NCBI GenBank assembly: GCA_963402885.1
Contig: OY727099.1
Location: forward strand, 19,549,001-19,613,000
Length of the DNA: 64,000 nucleotides
Direction of reading: 5' to 3'
From: Antedon bifida
Lineage: Eukaryota > Echinodermata > Crinoidea > Comatulida > Antedonidae
The translations under genes and the position numbers were made by a program. Shown in pieces: positions 23,788 to 35,165 of this stretch; positions within the stretch are counted from its first letter, which is position 1; every line of letters begins with the position of its first letter. The notes beneath the pieces are model-generated. The model ran no database searches and had not been told where the DNA came from. It worked only from the letters and a program-made list of their open reading frames with translations.

Positions 23788-24191
23788 CAGTGGCATAACG
23801 GCTATGTGTGATCAGTGGCTAAACCCAGGGGATCTGTGGCCGTATTCCCACTTAGGCAAGGAAAATACCTACCCTTAAAATTTAAGAATTCCCTTAAGGA
23901 ATATTCACAAATGAGTTAAGGTATTCACTTACCTAAGGAAAACACTTAATTTAAGGGTAAAACTTAAGGGGACAAATAATAATAAATATTCATGACTTGT
24001 CCCATTGTCCAATCACAGAGGATTTAATTTCTCTAACTGGTCCAATCACTTTCCTCTCTTAAAACTTATCTTATTTGCATATTTGAAAAAAAAACCATGA
24101 GCAAGGTCTGGAGAAAAAAGGCCAGAGTCTTCCAGTGTGAGAGGGCCATTCCTAAACCAGGGGCCTGATAGACCTCTACGTTACACCACTG
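23788..24191. repeat. Element with CAGTGGCRTAACG ends, nested insertion
   Basis: The left end CAGTGGCATAACG and right end CGTTACACCACTG are inverted repeats. Inside, from about 23840 to 23965, lies a self-complementary segment (GGCCGTATTCCCACTTAGG through TTACCTAAGG) that looks like a second inserted element. No protein-coding remnant is seen. Confidence 0.55.
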
Positions 24192-24872
24192 ATAATCATT
24201 TTCTCATTCTCACAGATTTCTCATCATTACTGTTTATGAATTAATTGTTAATTTTCAGTATATCACCATCGGTTTTTATAATATGCACTTTCACATATAA
24301 TGTAAATATATGCATACTCAATTAATTCATATGTAAATGTTAATATATGTACAAATTGTACTTTTACACATTATTTTTTGAAATTGGAACTAAATATGTT
24401 ATATGTGCATTGCATATACAAATAATTATCAAGTATGGAGTTTGGCATACACAACAAAGAGGAAAATGAAATTGCAAATATATTTCTCTCACAAGAATCC
24501 GAGATAAATTTAGAAAAGTTTTTGGGGATGTGAAGGGGAGACAATCATTAAGAGGCAACAACATGTCCCTCCTTCTCCTTCAAATGTCTTATCCCTTTTT
24601 GGGCTTCCTTTCTCAACATCCCAGATCCGCCTACAATAAATTGTAATTATGCTAAACAGCAACCCTATAGATATTGATTCATATCACATACCTTATTTAA
24701 ATCAAAATATTCATCTTATTTATGCATATGATTAAAAAAACTGTAGGAAAGGAGAATTCCTAATGCATTTCTTCAGTCACTTCATAGTGTTTATGTGTCC
24801 TACAAAGTCTTTAAAATTAAACATGTTTAATGTATATAACAGATTTTTTTGCATTCTTGATCCTCTTCTGAT
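24192..24872. other. Intergenic, no gene seen
   Basis: AT-rich. No credible ORF or repeat boundary was found. Confidence 0.45.
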
Positions 24873-25054
24873 CAGGTGGCAACGATATGAGCGCTCACTG
24901 GCTAAACCCAAGGGCCCTGGAGCTTTTTATGCAGGCCCCTGAGTAGGAACTGGAGAAAGTTATACACTAAAATATGTTTGAGACGCCTAAAACCTCCAGC
25001 ATTGAAGGGCTACTTTTTCGTCCCTAAATTAGGGGCCTCAGCGTTACGCCACTG
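24873..25054. repeat. Second CAGTGGCGTAACG-ended element
   Basis: The left end CAGGTGGCAACG is degraded, while the right end CGTTACGCCACTG is intact. The internal words ACTGGCTAAACCCAAGGG parallel AGTGGCTAAACCCAGGGG in the copy at 23788-24191, so the two belong to one family. Confidence 0.55.
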
Positions 25055-25189
25055 CCTTTGGTGTCACATAGCCACATATAATATTTATAAATATCTAAAA
25101 GTGATGACCAGTTGGGAACAATAAATACATTGTTTTACAATATTATGAATTTCCAATTAATACAAAAATAAATTACAGACATGGAAGAA

Positions 25190-25314
25190 TTGTACAACCT
25201 CTCTTCGGGGCATTCCATTTCAGGGGACACCCCTGTGGGTACACTTTCCTAGAAACAAATAAGGGACAATTTATGTTTTAAAACTATAGACAACCTCTAT
25301 TTATGGGACACCAA
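25190..25314. repeat. Fragment of the GGGACAATATATGTTTTAAA repeat
   Basis: Shares CAACCTCT, GGGGACACCCC, ACACTTTCCTAGAAACAAAT and AAGGGACAATTTATGTTTT with the tandem array at 23331-23610. Immediately followed by the foldback at 25323. Confidence 0.6.
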
Positions 25315-25322
25315 TATTAAGA

Positions 25323-25467
25323 TCAAGCTACACTATCAAACTTTATGTGACAAAAAAATGTGATGTGCCCATATATGGACATGCTAATGTCATATCACTA
25401 CCATATTTGGGCATATCATTGCCATATTGGGCACACCTTTTTTGTCAAACTACTTTGATAGTGAGCT
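25323..25467. repeat. 145-bp foldback MITE with 8-bp target duplication
   Basis: The left arm AAGCTACACTATCAAA...TGACAAAAAAATGTGATGTGC pairs with the right arm, whose reverse complement reads AAGCTCACTATCAAAG...TTGACAAAAAAGGTGTGCCC. The element is bracketed by direct repeats TATTAAGA at 25315-25322 and 25468-25475. An 8-bp duplication fits hAT- or P-like transposition. The ends do not match a family I can name. Confidence 0.7.
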
Positions 25468-25475
25468 TATTAAGA

Positions 25476-27140
25476 GTACTGTATTTATATCAAAGTAATG
25501 TTTAATGTAGATATTGTTGCATAGTTCATTACAACATATTGCAAATTTCATACATATTGATGGTTAGAGCTAGACACACCTAGTTTGTCGATGATATTAT
25601 ATATACTCATCATCTTTTTATGTGTATTGTAGAGCCTCAGTAGAATCATTTGAACATTTATGATGTTCGTTCATGCATGACTTTGTCTGGAATTTCATTA
25701 TAACTATTAATATTATAGGTAACCTTATATTATATAGAAAATGTATATATGTAGTTATTATGGGAAGTAAATACATAACAACAATAATAAGAAAATTGAT
25801 CATTGCTGAAGTTTTTTCGGTATATGAAGAAAGATTAAGTCCGATGTGATCTTACTTATGTCTTCTGGTCATCTGTCTGGTCATCGCTGTCATGGACCAG
25901 AGGAGGATCCAGCTGGTCTTGGATCCTTCTTTAGGAATATGAAAAAAAAAGAGGACTAACAATTTTTGGAAAACACTCGGACCCACTTGAGTCATTTGAT
26001 CTTTCACAAACCACAGTACAACATTGTACAACTCGAGTCAGTATTCTTCTTAAACAATTTTTAAATTATTTAACCTAGGCCTAATAATGTGTACTTTTAC
26101 ATGTAATGTAATTAATTACTTAATTTGTCATGCTAAGAAATATATTGTATTGTTTAACTAAGAAATTATCACAAAATCTACGTCACAGATAGATTTCAAT
26201 AGATAAGGCCAAGATAGTTATTCTACAAACGATTTTGCATTGTCTGTCTATCTAACAATAATAAAAACATAAACACTAAAATTTGGTAAATTTGTATTTT
26301 AACATTCAAATAATAATAATACAAACAATTACATTGAAAGTATATCCTATATCCCCAAATAGAAACTCTATTATATTAGTATCATAATGCAAAGTATATA
26401 ATATCTGTAAATATTATTCTTATATCAAATATATGCATTTTACTATGTTGAGTGTCAGCTAGACTCAATATGTGTTTTTAGCACTAGAGCGAAACAAAAT
26501 GCTTCATTTTACACTGTTTTAACTTTTCTCTTCCAAACATATGTTGTTAGTATTTACCATTGTTTAATATATGTTTTTAATAGGGTCCTTATGTGTTGTT
26601 GATAGTACATATACAAACATGCAACTATTTTACTATAGCATAACAAAGTTAGTTTTTTAAACTTAGAAAAAAAAAATCAGACAATTTTCAAAAAAACCTA
26701 AGTAACTATTTTTGTTCTATTCTTAATATAAAGTACAAAATTACATCAGATTAGGGCAAGTATCATCTGGCCAATAACTATTTTTGCATATTTTTGTTTT
26801 CTTTAAACTTTTAGTTTTTCAATTAAGTACTAAACCATGGCTCCATGGTTAAACTATGTGACTTAAGTAAAAAGATTCATAAATGTCAGACAGGATCTCC
26901 TAACTTTGGATTTTCATCTGCCTTCTGTTAAAAATTTAATAATTTCAATTTCAACAGAAATTATTTTCTTCTTTCAACAAAATATATATAATAAAAAAAT
27001 AATTAAGACAAATTAAGAATACCAATTAAATTACTGTGAAAGCAGACTAAGATAAATATGTAAAGTAATATATAAATGTACAAATAATTATTAAAATATA
27101 ATCATTTTTGTACCACCATTGGAAAGTGGATGCATTAGCT
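25476..27140. other. Intergenic, no gene seen
   Basis: AT-rich, with no repeat family recognised except a short inverted GGATCCAGCTGGTCTTGGATCC-like motif at about 25905-25930. No credible ORF. Confidence 0.45.
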
Positions 27141-27300
27141 GTGGCTGGAGTTTTAGCTTAGTGGTTTAGATGCCCGGCTACCGCTCTCAGGGTCATGGGT
27201 CCCTCAAATTCTATCTGCTGCTAAGTTTTTTTCCTCAAGACTATAATAAGCCTTTGTTTGTGTAGAGCATCTTGTGCATATGTTTGTTTTGTGTGATTGT
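27141..27300 (+). repeat. tRNA-derived SINE
   Basis: Box A TAGCTTAGTGG at 27154-27164 and a degraded box B (GGGTCCCTCAAATTC at about 27197-27211) lie in a tRNA-like head, followed by a body ending TGTAGAGCATCTTG. It directly precedes a family A MITE. Confidence 0.5.
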
Positions 27301-27603
27301 TTAAAGATGTAATGTCCCCCTGAAAAAAAGAATTATTTAACATTTTTTTGGTTAAACATGCCATTTTAATTTCACATAATAGTTATCCACTTTGACCAAA
27401 AATTGGATGAAAAAAAATGATTTACCTGAAAAAACTGTAATTTAAAGCAAAAGTCAAATTGGCTGCCAGCCAATGAATTTTTAGTTGAATTTAACCTTTT
27501 ATTTTTTTATTTTTTTTTCTATGGAAGTGATTACCTTTATTAAAACTACAAAATAACCTATTCAAAGTCTGATTTAATTAATATTCATTTTTCATGTTTT
27601 TTT
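27301..27603 (+). repeat. Family A MITE, right end lost
   Basis: Starts TTAAAGATGTAATGTCCCCC and contains the palindrome ATTGGCTGCCAGCCAAT. It is interrupted after TTTTTCATGTTTTTTT, where the GGGGGACAATACATCTTTAA end should follow. Confidence 0.85.
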
Positions 27604-29239
27604 CTTCAGGAGACTTGTATCCAAACTGTCATAAAATTAAGTAATAAGTAATGTTTGGGTAAAGCCCTATTTTTTGGGAACTTAAAGTTTCCCACATTTG
27701 TTTTTCCTTTTTTTGATAATCAATTGGATTAGTTAGCATCTTTTTTATTAATTAAAGTGATAAGACTGTTAATGCAACAGTCGATTACAAAGCCCAGCAA
27801 AAAAAATAAATAGGTTGGTAACCGACCAAGATCTAAAACTACTTGTAAATAAAGGTTTGTAATTGTAGGTTTTATATCATAATAATTAAAACAAAGATAA
27901 AATTTAATAACTTTACACATGATATAACTATTAATAATTATTAGCAGGGATCTTTCAAATCGGGGATGGGTATCTTTCTTAGTAACATCAATATTGTTAT
28001 TATCTTCTTATATAATTATCATTATCATCTATTGTACATGAAATGATAATTTAAATCTAGGTGTTGATATAAAATAAGTTGATAAAACAGGTGTCCAAAG
28101 AATCAATCAATTTAAGTCTGATAAAACACTCATTGAGCCTGACATGCAAAATCTAATATTAGCCTCGGACTCCAGACTCCGTTGAAGTACATACAGAGTA
28201 AAGAGTTTATAAGATTGGCTAGAGGACAGACTCCTGAAAGTGATTCTAACAGGACGAGAACCATAAATATGGCCACAGTAAATCTGTTCAAAAACATTAT
28301 TTAGTATATAAAATAATATAATCTAATATATCTTAATAATTTTATTTAAGAACACATACTAAATCAATACAGGTATTCTTGTTGGAGCACAGTCAAGTTT
28401 TTATAGAATTAAATACATTGTTAATCATAATGACGTGAATAATTTCTTGGTAGATGTCTAACAATTTTGCATAAAGGATCTATAAAATATGTTCTTGCAT
28501 TAATATGCTCAACATGCTATGTTGCATATAGCACGCAAGAATTTTAAAATAAAGAGTACTTCAAGATTAATGATAGTGCGTAGGAGGCGTGACTTGTTGG
28601 TTCCCTCTCCATGAAGAATCACTTTTTGAACTGCGATAACACTGTCCTCCAACCTATATATATTGGCATAATAAACTAACAATATTGTAGTTTTTCTTAC
28701 GACTATAAGGCTAGATCAAGGATTTTGAAATAGGGAGGCCCCAAGGTCCAGAAATGGTTCCCCTGCCTTTGATCATTGAGCCTTGTCATTATACCGCTAT
28801 ATTCAGTCAAACCATCTCCACCATCACCAATATTGTCTCTTCTTCGCCATTATATATAACCACAATATGCTGAAAACCGCACATGCAGAAAGACATTCTA
28901 ACTATTGCTATATAGTAGCTGAACATTTACTTCCTTTTGGACAACCAATCAGCAGACAGTATTTGTGCTGATGTTCATATTATTGTACGATGTTGTTAAC
29001 TCTATTGAGTGATAGACTCTAATACACACATTGGTCACTCTATGTACCTCAGTGTCCAAGAGAGAATCACCCTTAAAGTTATAAATTCTGTTATCAAAGT
29101 GAATACCAAAAAGGAAAAATATAATAACAATATTATTATTTAATAATATTATTATTTATTAATAATAATTACTATTATTTATGAACTTCTTAGTTTTTTA
29201 GTGAAATACCTAATTAGTGAAATACCTAATTAGTAAAAA
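27604..29239. other. Intergenic, no gene seen
   Basis: No supported gene. 29110-29180 is an (ATT)n-rich low-complexity tract. Confidence 0.45.
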
Positions 29240-29534
29240 CATCAAAAATCAAAAACATCAAAAATAAAGATTAATAAAATAAGATTTTGAATAAGCCATT
29301 TTGCAGTTTTAATAAAGTTATTCACTTCTGTAGAAAAAAAAATCAACAAAAATAATTATTTATAAAAAAAGACAAAAGAAATGGTTAATTTTAACCAAAA
29401 AGTTTGTCTGTCAGACAATTTATGCATTTTTTGCTTCTTTTTTTTTCAGGAAAATAATTTGTTTTCCGATCCAGTAACATTGCAATGAATGAAATTTAAA
29501 AACATTTTTTTTTTAGGGAGACAAATATCTTTAA
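29240..29534 (-). repeat. Family A MITE, degraded inverted copy
   Basis: Recognisable by AAAAACATCAAAAAT, AATAAGATTTTGAATAAGCC, TTTTAATAAAGTTATTCACT and GGGAGACAAATATCTTTAA. The central palindrome is TTGTCTGTCAGACAA, the same G-C to T-A paired variant as the 1514-1884 copy. Confidence 0.75.
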
Positions 29535-29668
29535 TAGAAAATGTGAATAAATATTAATTCATTCCTGACAATGACAAATTTACTGACGGACTGACTTAAA
29601 CACGTCTACAACTATAAATAATGTTGTTTGTATTTCTATAATAACCTTAATTACTTTGTTTATTTTAG

Positions 29669-29731
29669 GTTTATTCTCGCATCAATATTGCCATAAAGAC
29701 ATGGATAAATTGTCTTGCGTGTCATGGAAAG
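29669..29731 (+). other. Candidate exon (63 nt)
   Basis: The acceptor TACTTTGTTTATTTTAG and donor GGAAAG|GTAAGG bracket 63 nt that are open in two of three frames. One frame starts at ATG 29700 (GACATGG context) and reads ten codons to the donor in phase 1. Joined to the acceptor at 42813 it would make a 30-aa ORF; joined to 49196, a 19-aa ORF. Such short products make a non-coding or weakly coding transcript more likely. Confidence 0.35.
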
Positions 29732-31019
29732 GTAAGGTATTAATAAATAGTAATATTTACAGTAGAACACACACCATATTTAATTATCAAAATCTTTCAT
29801 TTTATTCTTATTGTTTTTAAGTGTAGTATAAACTCTAATATAAATTATATTTGGAGATAATTATGTAACATTCATAAGAACAAGACCATATACATGGCTG
29901 CAGTCGCGTGCTCAAGTTCGTGTTTACCGACCAACCGACCGACATAGTGAGCTGTAGAGTCGCGTTGCACGCGACTAAATATATACTTATAACTTATACA
30001 CAATCTATTCAATTCTGAATGATAAATGTTCTTATTAATATAAATGATATTAATATTGTATAATTATTATTAATATTATCTAATTGTATTATAAATATTA
30101 TTTTATACAAACATTTCTTCTGTGAAATTATCTATTCAAAACATGAACTATTACTCATTGTTTTTTATATTTTGTAATATTGCATTTGTTTTCTAGCTTT
30201 TATATTTTTTTAACATAAATATGTAATGAAATTACTTCTTGCTAAAAATATTAGACACATTAATCATTGATACTAAAGCTAGAGCTGAGAAGTGCACTAA
30301 GTGCTAGTAAATAATATTTATGTACCATAGATGAAAGGCAGTGTAACATGAGTTAATAGAAAACATGCTCATATCAAATATTAAACATGTCAAAATATAT
30401 TTTCTCATAAAATTAATTTTGTAGAAACATAAATTTAATTTTAATGTCTTTTATTACTGTACTTGAGTTGTGTTAGATGCGACCTAAGACGAGTACTTGA
30501 TTACCGTATATCCTCGGGTATAATCCCACTTCAGGTCAAATCCCACCTCCCTACTTTATGTCTGATTTCACAAACAGTAATATCCCTGTGTATTAGTCCC
30601 AGTATTGACTTTTGGTCTTGATGTAGGCCTCTCTCTAGCAAATTCAGATGAGTTTTTACAAGAAATGCTTACCAATCATTTATTTCATGAACCAGGGTTT
30701 CCCCGGGTATAGTCCCCCATCTTCCACCAAATCATCCCAGGTGAGATTTGAACATACCCTCTGTTTTATGTACAGATGCCATACTATTAGACCATTAATG
30801 ATAATCATAACATTGTCATTTTAAAGTTATTATCCTATATAAACGAGCTAAAAACAAGCTATGCTAAAGCATAGTACACATATAGATTTTATTAATTTCT
30901 ATCAATGGTCATACAAAAATATGGTAATATAAATGAAACAATACAGCAATACCATTAATAGAGGATCTTGCAAGAAGAACATTTCTTGTCACGCAATATC
31001 CATAGAGTTGCAAAGATTT
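29732..31019. other. Intergenic or intronic; one repeat inside
   Basis: Contains the inverted CGCGTGCAACGCG repeat (29898-29975) and, at about 30500-30740, a degenerate GGGTATAATCCCAC repeat occurring twice (CTCGGGTATAATCCCACTTC and CCCGGGTATAGTCCCCCATC). Confidence 0.5.
29898..29975 (-). repeat. Inverted copy of the GTCGCGTGCAACGCGAC repeat
   Basis: Runs CGCGTGCTCAAGTTCGTGTTT, ACCGACCAACCGACCGACAT, AGTGAGCTGTAGAGTCGCGT, GCACGCGACT. This is the reverse complement of the unit at 5815-5912 with a shorter CGGT tract. Confidence 0.7.
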
Positions 31020-31370
31020 GAATGAGTGTTCAAATGGAACACCTTCCCATTAAACGAATAAGTAGAAGGGGAAAAATATATGTTATGACACTACACCCAA
31101 CCCCTATGCAGGAGACACCCCCGTTAAACACTTTCCCAAGAAACGAACAAGGGGAAGGGGAAAGGAGGGAATATGTTATAACACTACAGCCAACCCCTAT
31201 TTAGGATACACCCCCAATAAAAGAACACTTTCCCATGAAACAGACAAGGGGGAAAATATATCAACCCTATTCAAGAGATGCCTCTATTTAGACAGCGCTA
31301 TTTATTGGATATTGGTTCACTTTGTTGGGTCCAAAAGGTGTCCCCTTAATAGGGGTTCTACTGTATACGT
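31020..31370. repeat. Tandem CAACCCCTATT repeat, third cluster
   Basis: About three diverged units with ACACTTTCCC, AAACGAACAAGGGG, ATATGTTATAACACTA and CAACCCCTATT. It ends in AGGTGTCCCCTTAATAGGGG and TTCTACTGTA, the family's terminal phrase. Confidence 0.7.
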
Positions 31371-32177
31371 ATACTCTAAAGTGGTCAGTATCTTTACTAA
31401 GAATGATTCATGGTAGAGTGGATAAAAGTGAAAATAAGACTAGTGCATTTCACCATTAATTGCACTAAGAAAATAATTCCCCATTGTAAAAGAAAAAAAA
31501 TCAATCTTATTTAGAATGACTAAGCTTCTGCAGGTTTATAAACTCATTTAATTTGTTCACATACACAAGCGCCACCCTTTGTTTCATTATTGATTGTACA
31601 TTCTCTCAAGGTTGTTTAACCTTTGACCTCATCAACGAGCTTGTAAAATATTTTGATGATTTGATGTTTGAAAGATAACATATAAATTTGAATTTGGTTT
31701 TATGAATGTATATATTATTTAACATTTCAATATTTCATTTTGATTCAAATATTAATTTTATATAAATTAAATTAACCTAGAGGTGGACAATTTATGAGAT
31801 AATAACAATCATTATTGGTTTGGCATTATGTTTATATTATCATACACAAGAATCTATCAGAAATATATAATTTTCAGTTCAAAAGATTCTTATTTTCCAT
31901 AAATACTACTATAGAATTTACATAATTTATGCTTATTTGTAGTTATAATAATGATTTATTTATGAGGACACGAATAATTTATCAATAACTCGCATATTTG
32001 TGATAGGATAATTGTCTAATGATATAACGTCTACAAAATTGGCTATGTTTATTATTATTAACAAACCTAATCCTTTAACAGATAAGTAGTATAATCTAGA
32101 CCAATATTGACTTGCCATAAGTGGCTATTTAAAGATAGGTACAGTATAGTTAAACATCTATTATTATGATGACTGAG
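31371..32177. other. Intergenic, no gene seen
   Basis: AT-rich. No ORF or repeat family recognised. Confidence 0.45.
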
Positions 32178-32270
32178 TTAAAGATATATTGTCCCTCTCT
32201 GTAACAAATAATTTTTAATTTTTATATTTAATATTAAATGGTTATTGACTGGATAAATAAAACTCAAAAT
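32178..32270 (+). repeat. Family A MITE end fragment
   Basis: TTAAAGATATATTGTCCCTC followed by AACAAATAATTTTTAATTTT resembles the left end of family A. The similarity fades within about 90 bp. Confidence 0.4.
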
Positions 32271-32489
32271 TGACCAAATATAACCATATTTAAAGAAAGA
32301 AAAAAAGTCGACCGGAAGCCTAGTGTCTCATTATACGTAACTCTTCGTATTGCCTTTTTATAAGAGAAATCATTGTTTTGTTTATAACTCAAATAACTTT
32401 TAAAACATATGAAACATGGAAGAATTATATATAAATAATGGTCTATCTAATATCAATAAAAATATACTACATAAAACAATTCTAAACCT

Positions 32490-32672
32490 TCTATAGTAGA
32501 ACTCCTAATAGGACATCCCTATTCAAGGGACACATAACTCATAAGAACAAAGACAAATATATGTTTTAATGCTACGGCCAACCCCTATTGAGGGATACTG
32601 TCCTCTATTAAGAGGACACATTTTTTGGGTTCTGAAGTTGACCCTTTAATAGAGGTTATACTGTATTTATCC
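32490..32672. repeat. CCCCTATT/TAATAGAGG repeat copy
   Basis: Left end TAGTAGAACTCCTAATAGGAC and right end TTTAATAGAGGTTATACTGTA are roughly inverted, with the family's CAACCCCTATTGAGGG and ATATATGTTTTAA words between. Confidence 0.6.
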
Positions 32673-32999
32673 ATTCATTATCTTTGATATTAAAGTTTAC
32701 ACTGAATAATGGTTAAGACAAAAATAACTCATTTTAGTAAACCTGTCACGCTATCTCATTCAAGTGCTAAACAGCAACCAGATAACTTTCATGCTCTCTG
32801 ATAATCATTTAATCCAATCAGAAGGTGGCCTTAAGCTCCATAATAAGATTTCGTTTATTGACCATCAAACCATTTATTTGCATCCAGTACCGTAATTGCA
32901 GAGTTGACGAAGATTGTAAAGATGAAATTATATATCAAATTAAATAATGTCTAATTTCAAGACACTGTTAGTATTGATAGACATTAATAAATATATTAA

Positions 33000-33255
33000 A
33001 AGTAGAATCTCTATCAAGGAGACACATTAGGACCCAACAAAAAGTCCCCTAGTAGTGTTCACTGAATACAGTATGTATATCGTATGTTTTCCGTTTCACG
33101 GGAGTCTCTAATTAGGGATGATAAATTGTCATCTTTAAGGAGGAATTAAAATTGTATCAATATATTTTTCATTATAAGACAGATTTTAAATATAGTAAAA
33201 TAATTTGGGACATTCCAAAGTGTCCCCGTTATAGGGGTTCTACTTTAGATAATAA
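33000..33255. repeat. Diverged copy of the same repeat, 5' and 3' parts
   Basis: Begins AGTAGAATCTCTATCAAGG and ends AAAGTGTCCCCGTTATAGGG GTTCTACTTTA (33218-33248). The middle is altered or replaced. Confidence 0.5.
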
Positions 33256-33840
33256 TATATATTTCTTTGCACTTTTTGAGATTTCATTTAAATGTCTATA
33301 CCATTATCATCAATACCATTTCATAGTACAAGCCATTCGTCATTATTAATTCAACTCTTCATGATTTAATTTAGACGTAAAATACTTAAAGTGTATCTCG
33401 AGGTCTCCTTGGGGCAGGTAACCACAGGCTTCCTGTGGGCCAGTGCTCCACATCTTTGCAATCAAACTCTACTTAACTGATCAATGGCAACGCGTTATAT
33501 TTTTCGCTTAATTTACCCGGTGCATAGGTTACATCGAGTATTCTAGCATTCAAGCCTTAGGTGTGTGTAGACAATCATTGAAAAGCCCTACTCTGATTAA
33601 ATAATAATGCATATAATACATACATTAAGAAATGAAATTTACGTCATCACGTTTCAATTAAATTCAATTTAATATCAGGAATCAAGAAATTATATTTGAA
33701 AAACTGTTTAATCTTTGGATCAATACTTTTGGTAAATAAAATTCTATGATAAAAAGATTCTAAAAAAAAGTAGTAAATTTGTAGAATTATGTAGAATGCA
33801 TAAGCCGAGGTGAACAATTAGTGAATGCATAATGAGAGAC
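33256..33840. other. Intergenic, no gene seen
   Basis: No supported feature. A slightly GC-richer stretch at 33390-33460 has no ORF. Confidence 0.45.
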
Positions 33841-35165
33841 AGAAACTTTAAAGAGGTACAACGTTAAATAGATAGGAACATGAAAAAGGTAGCAAAAAGA
33901 GAGAGAGAGGAAAGAGATAAAGAGAAAGAGGTAGGAACAAAAAAGAGATGGGAATGTGAAAGAGGTAGCAAAACGATATGGCAATAAGAAATAGAAAGAG
34001 GTAGGAACAAAAAAGAGATGGGAACGTGAAACAGGTAGCAAAAAGATATGGCAATAAGAAAGAGGTAGGAACAAAAATGAGATGGGAACGTGGAAGAGAT
34101 AGGAATGTGAAAGAGGTGGGGACATGAAATATATGGCAATGAGAAAGTGATCAAGAGAAAGAGGTAGTAACAAAAAGAGATGGGAACGTGGAAGAGATGA
34201 TAACGTGAAAGAGATGGGAATGTGAAAGAGATGGTAATGTGAAAGAGATGGGAACGTGGAAGAGATGGTAATGTGAAAGAGATGAGAACGTGGAAGAGAT
34301 GGGAATGTGAAAGAGATGGTAATGTGAATGAGATGGGAACGTGGAAGAGATAGTAATGTGAAAGAGATGGGAATGTGAAAGAGATGGGAACATGAAATAT
34401 ATGGCAATGAGAAAGTGATCAAGAGAAAGAGGTAGTAACAAAAAGAGATGGTAATGTGGAAGAGATGGGAATGTGAAAGAGATGAGAACATAAAAGAGAT
34501 GGGAACATAAAAGAGATGGCAATGTGAAAGAGATGGCAATAAGAAAGAGAGGAACGATCGATAAAGAGGTAGAAATAAAAAGAGATGGGAACGTGGAAGA
34601 GATGGGAATGTGAAAGAGATGGGAATTTGAAAGAGATGGGAACATGAAATATATGGCAATGAGAAAGTGATCAAGAGAAAAAGGTTGTAACAAAAAGAGA
34701 TGGGAATGTGGAAGAGATGGGAATGTGAAAGAGATGACAACATAAAAGAGATGGGAACATAAAAGAGATGGCAATGTGAAAGAGATGGCAATAAGAAAGA
34801 GAGGAACGATCGATAAAGAGAAAGAGGTAGAAATAAAAAAGAGATGGGAACGTGGAAGAGATGGGAATGTGAAAGAGATGGGAATTTGAAAGAGATGGGA
34901 ATGTGAAAGAGATGGGAATTTGAAAGAGATGGGAACATGAAAGAGATGGGAACATGAAATATATGGCAATGAGAAAGTGATCAAGAGAAAAAGGTTGTAA
35001 CAAAAAGAGATGGGAATGTGGAAGAGATGGGAATGTGAAAGAGATGACAACATAAAAGAGATGGGAACATAAAAGAGATGGCAATAAGAAAGAGAGGAAC
35101 GATCGATAAAGAGAAAGAGGTAGAAATAAAAAAGAGATGGGAACATGAAAGAGATGGTGAAAAAT
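33841..35165. repeat. 17-bp purine-rich satellite array with higher-order repeat
   Basis: The basic unit is GAAAGAGATGGGAATGT with variants GGGAACGTG, GGTAATGTG and GGGAACATG. A longer phrase (AAATATATGGCAATGAGAAA then GTGATCAAGAGAAA) recurs near 34126, 34394, 34646 and 34956, that is every 250-310 bp, giving a higher-order period. The - strand unit lacks stops in any frame, and 17 is not a multiple of 3, so a 51-nt period makes several overlapping ORFs of up to 383 codons of a repeated Ser/His/Phe/Pro pattern. I regard these as artefacts, not a protein. Confidence 0.9.
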
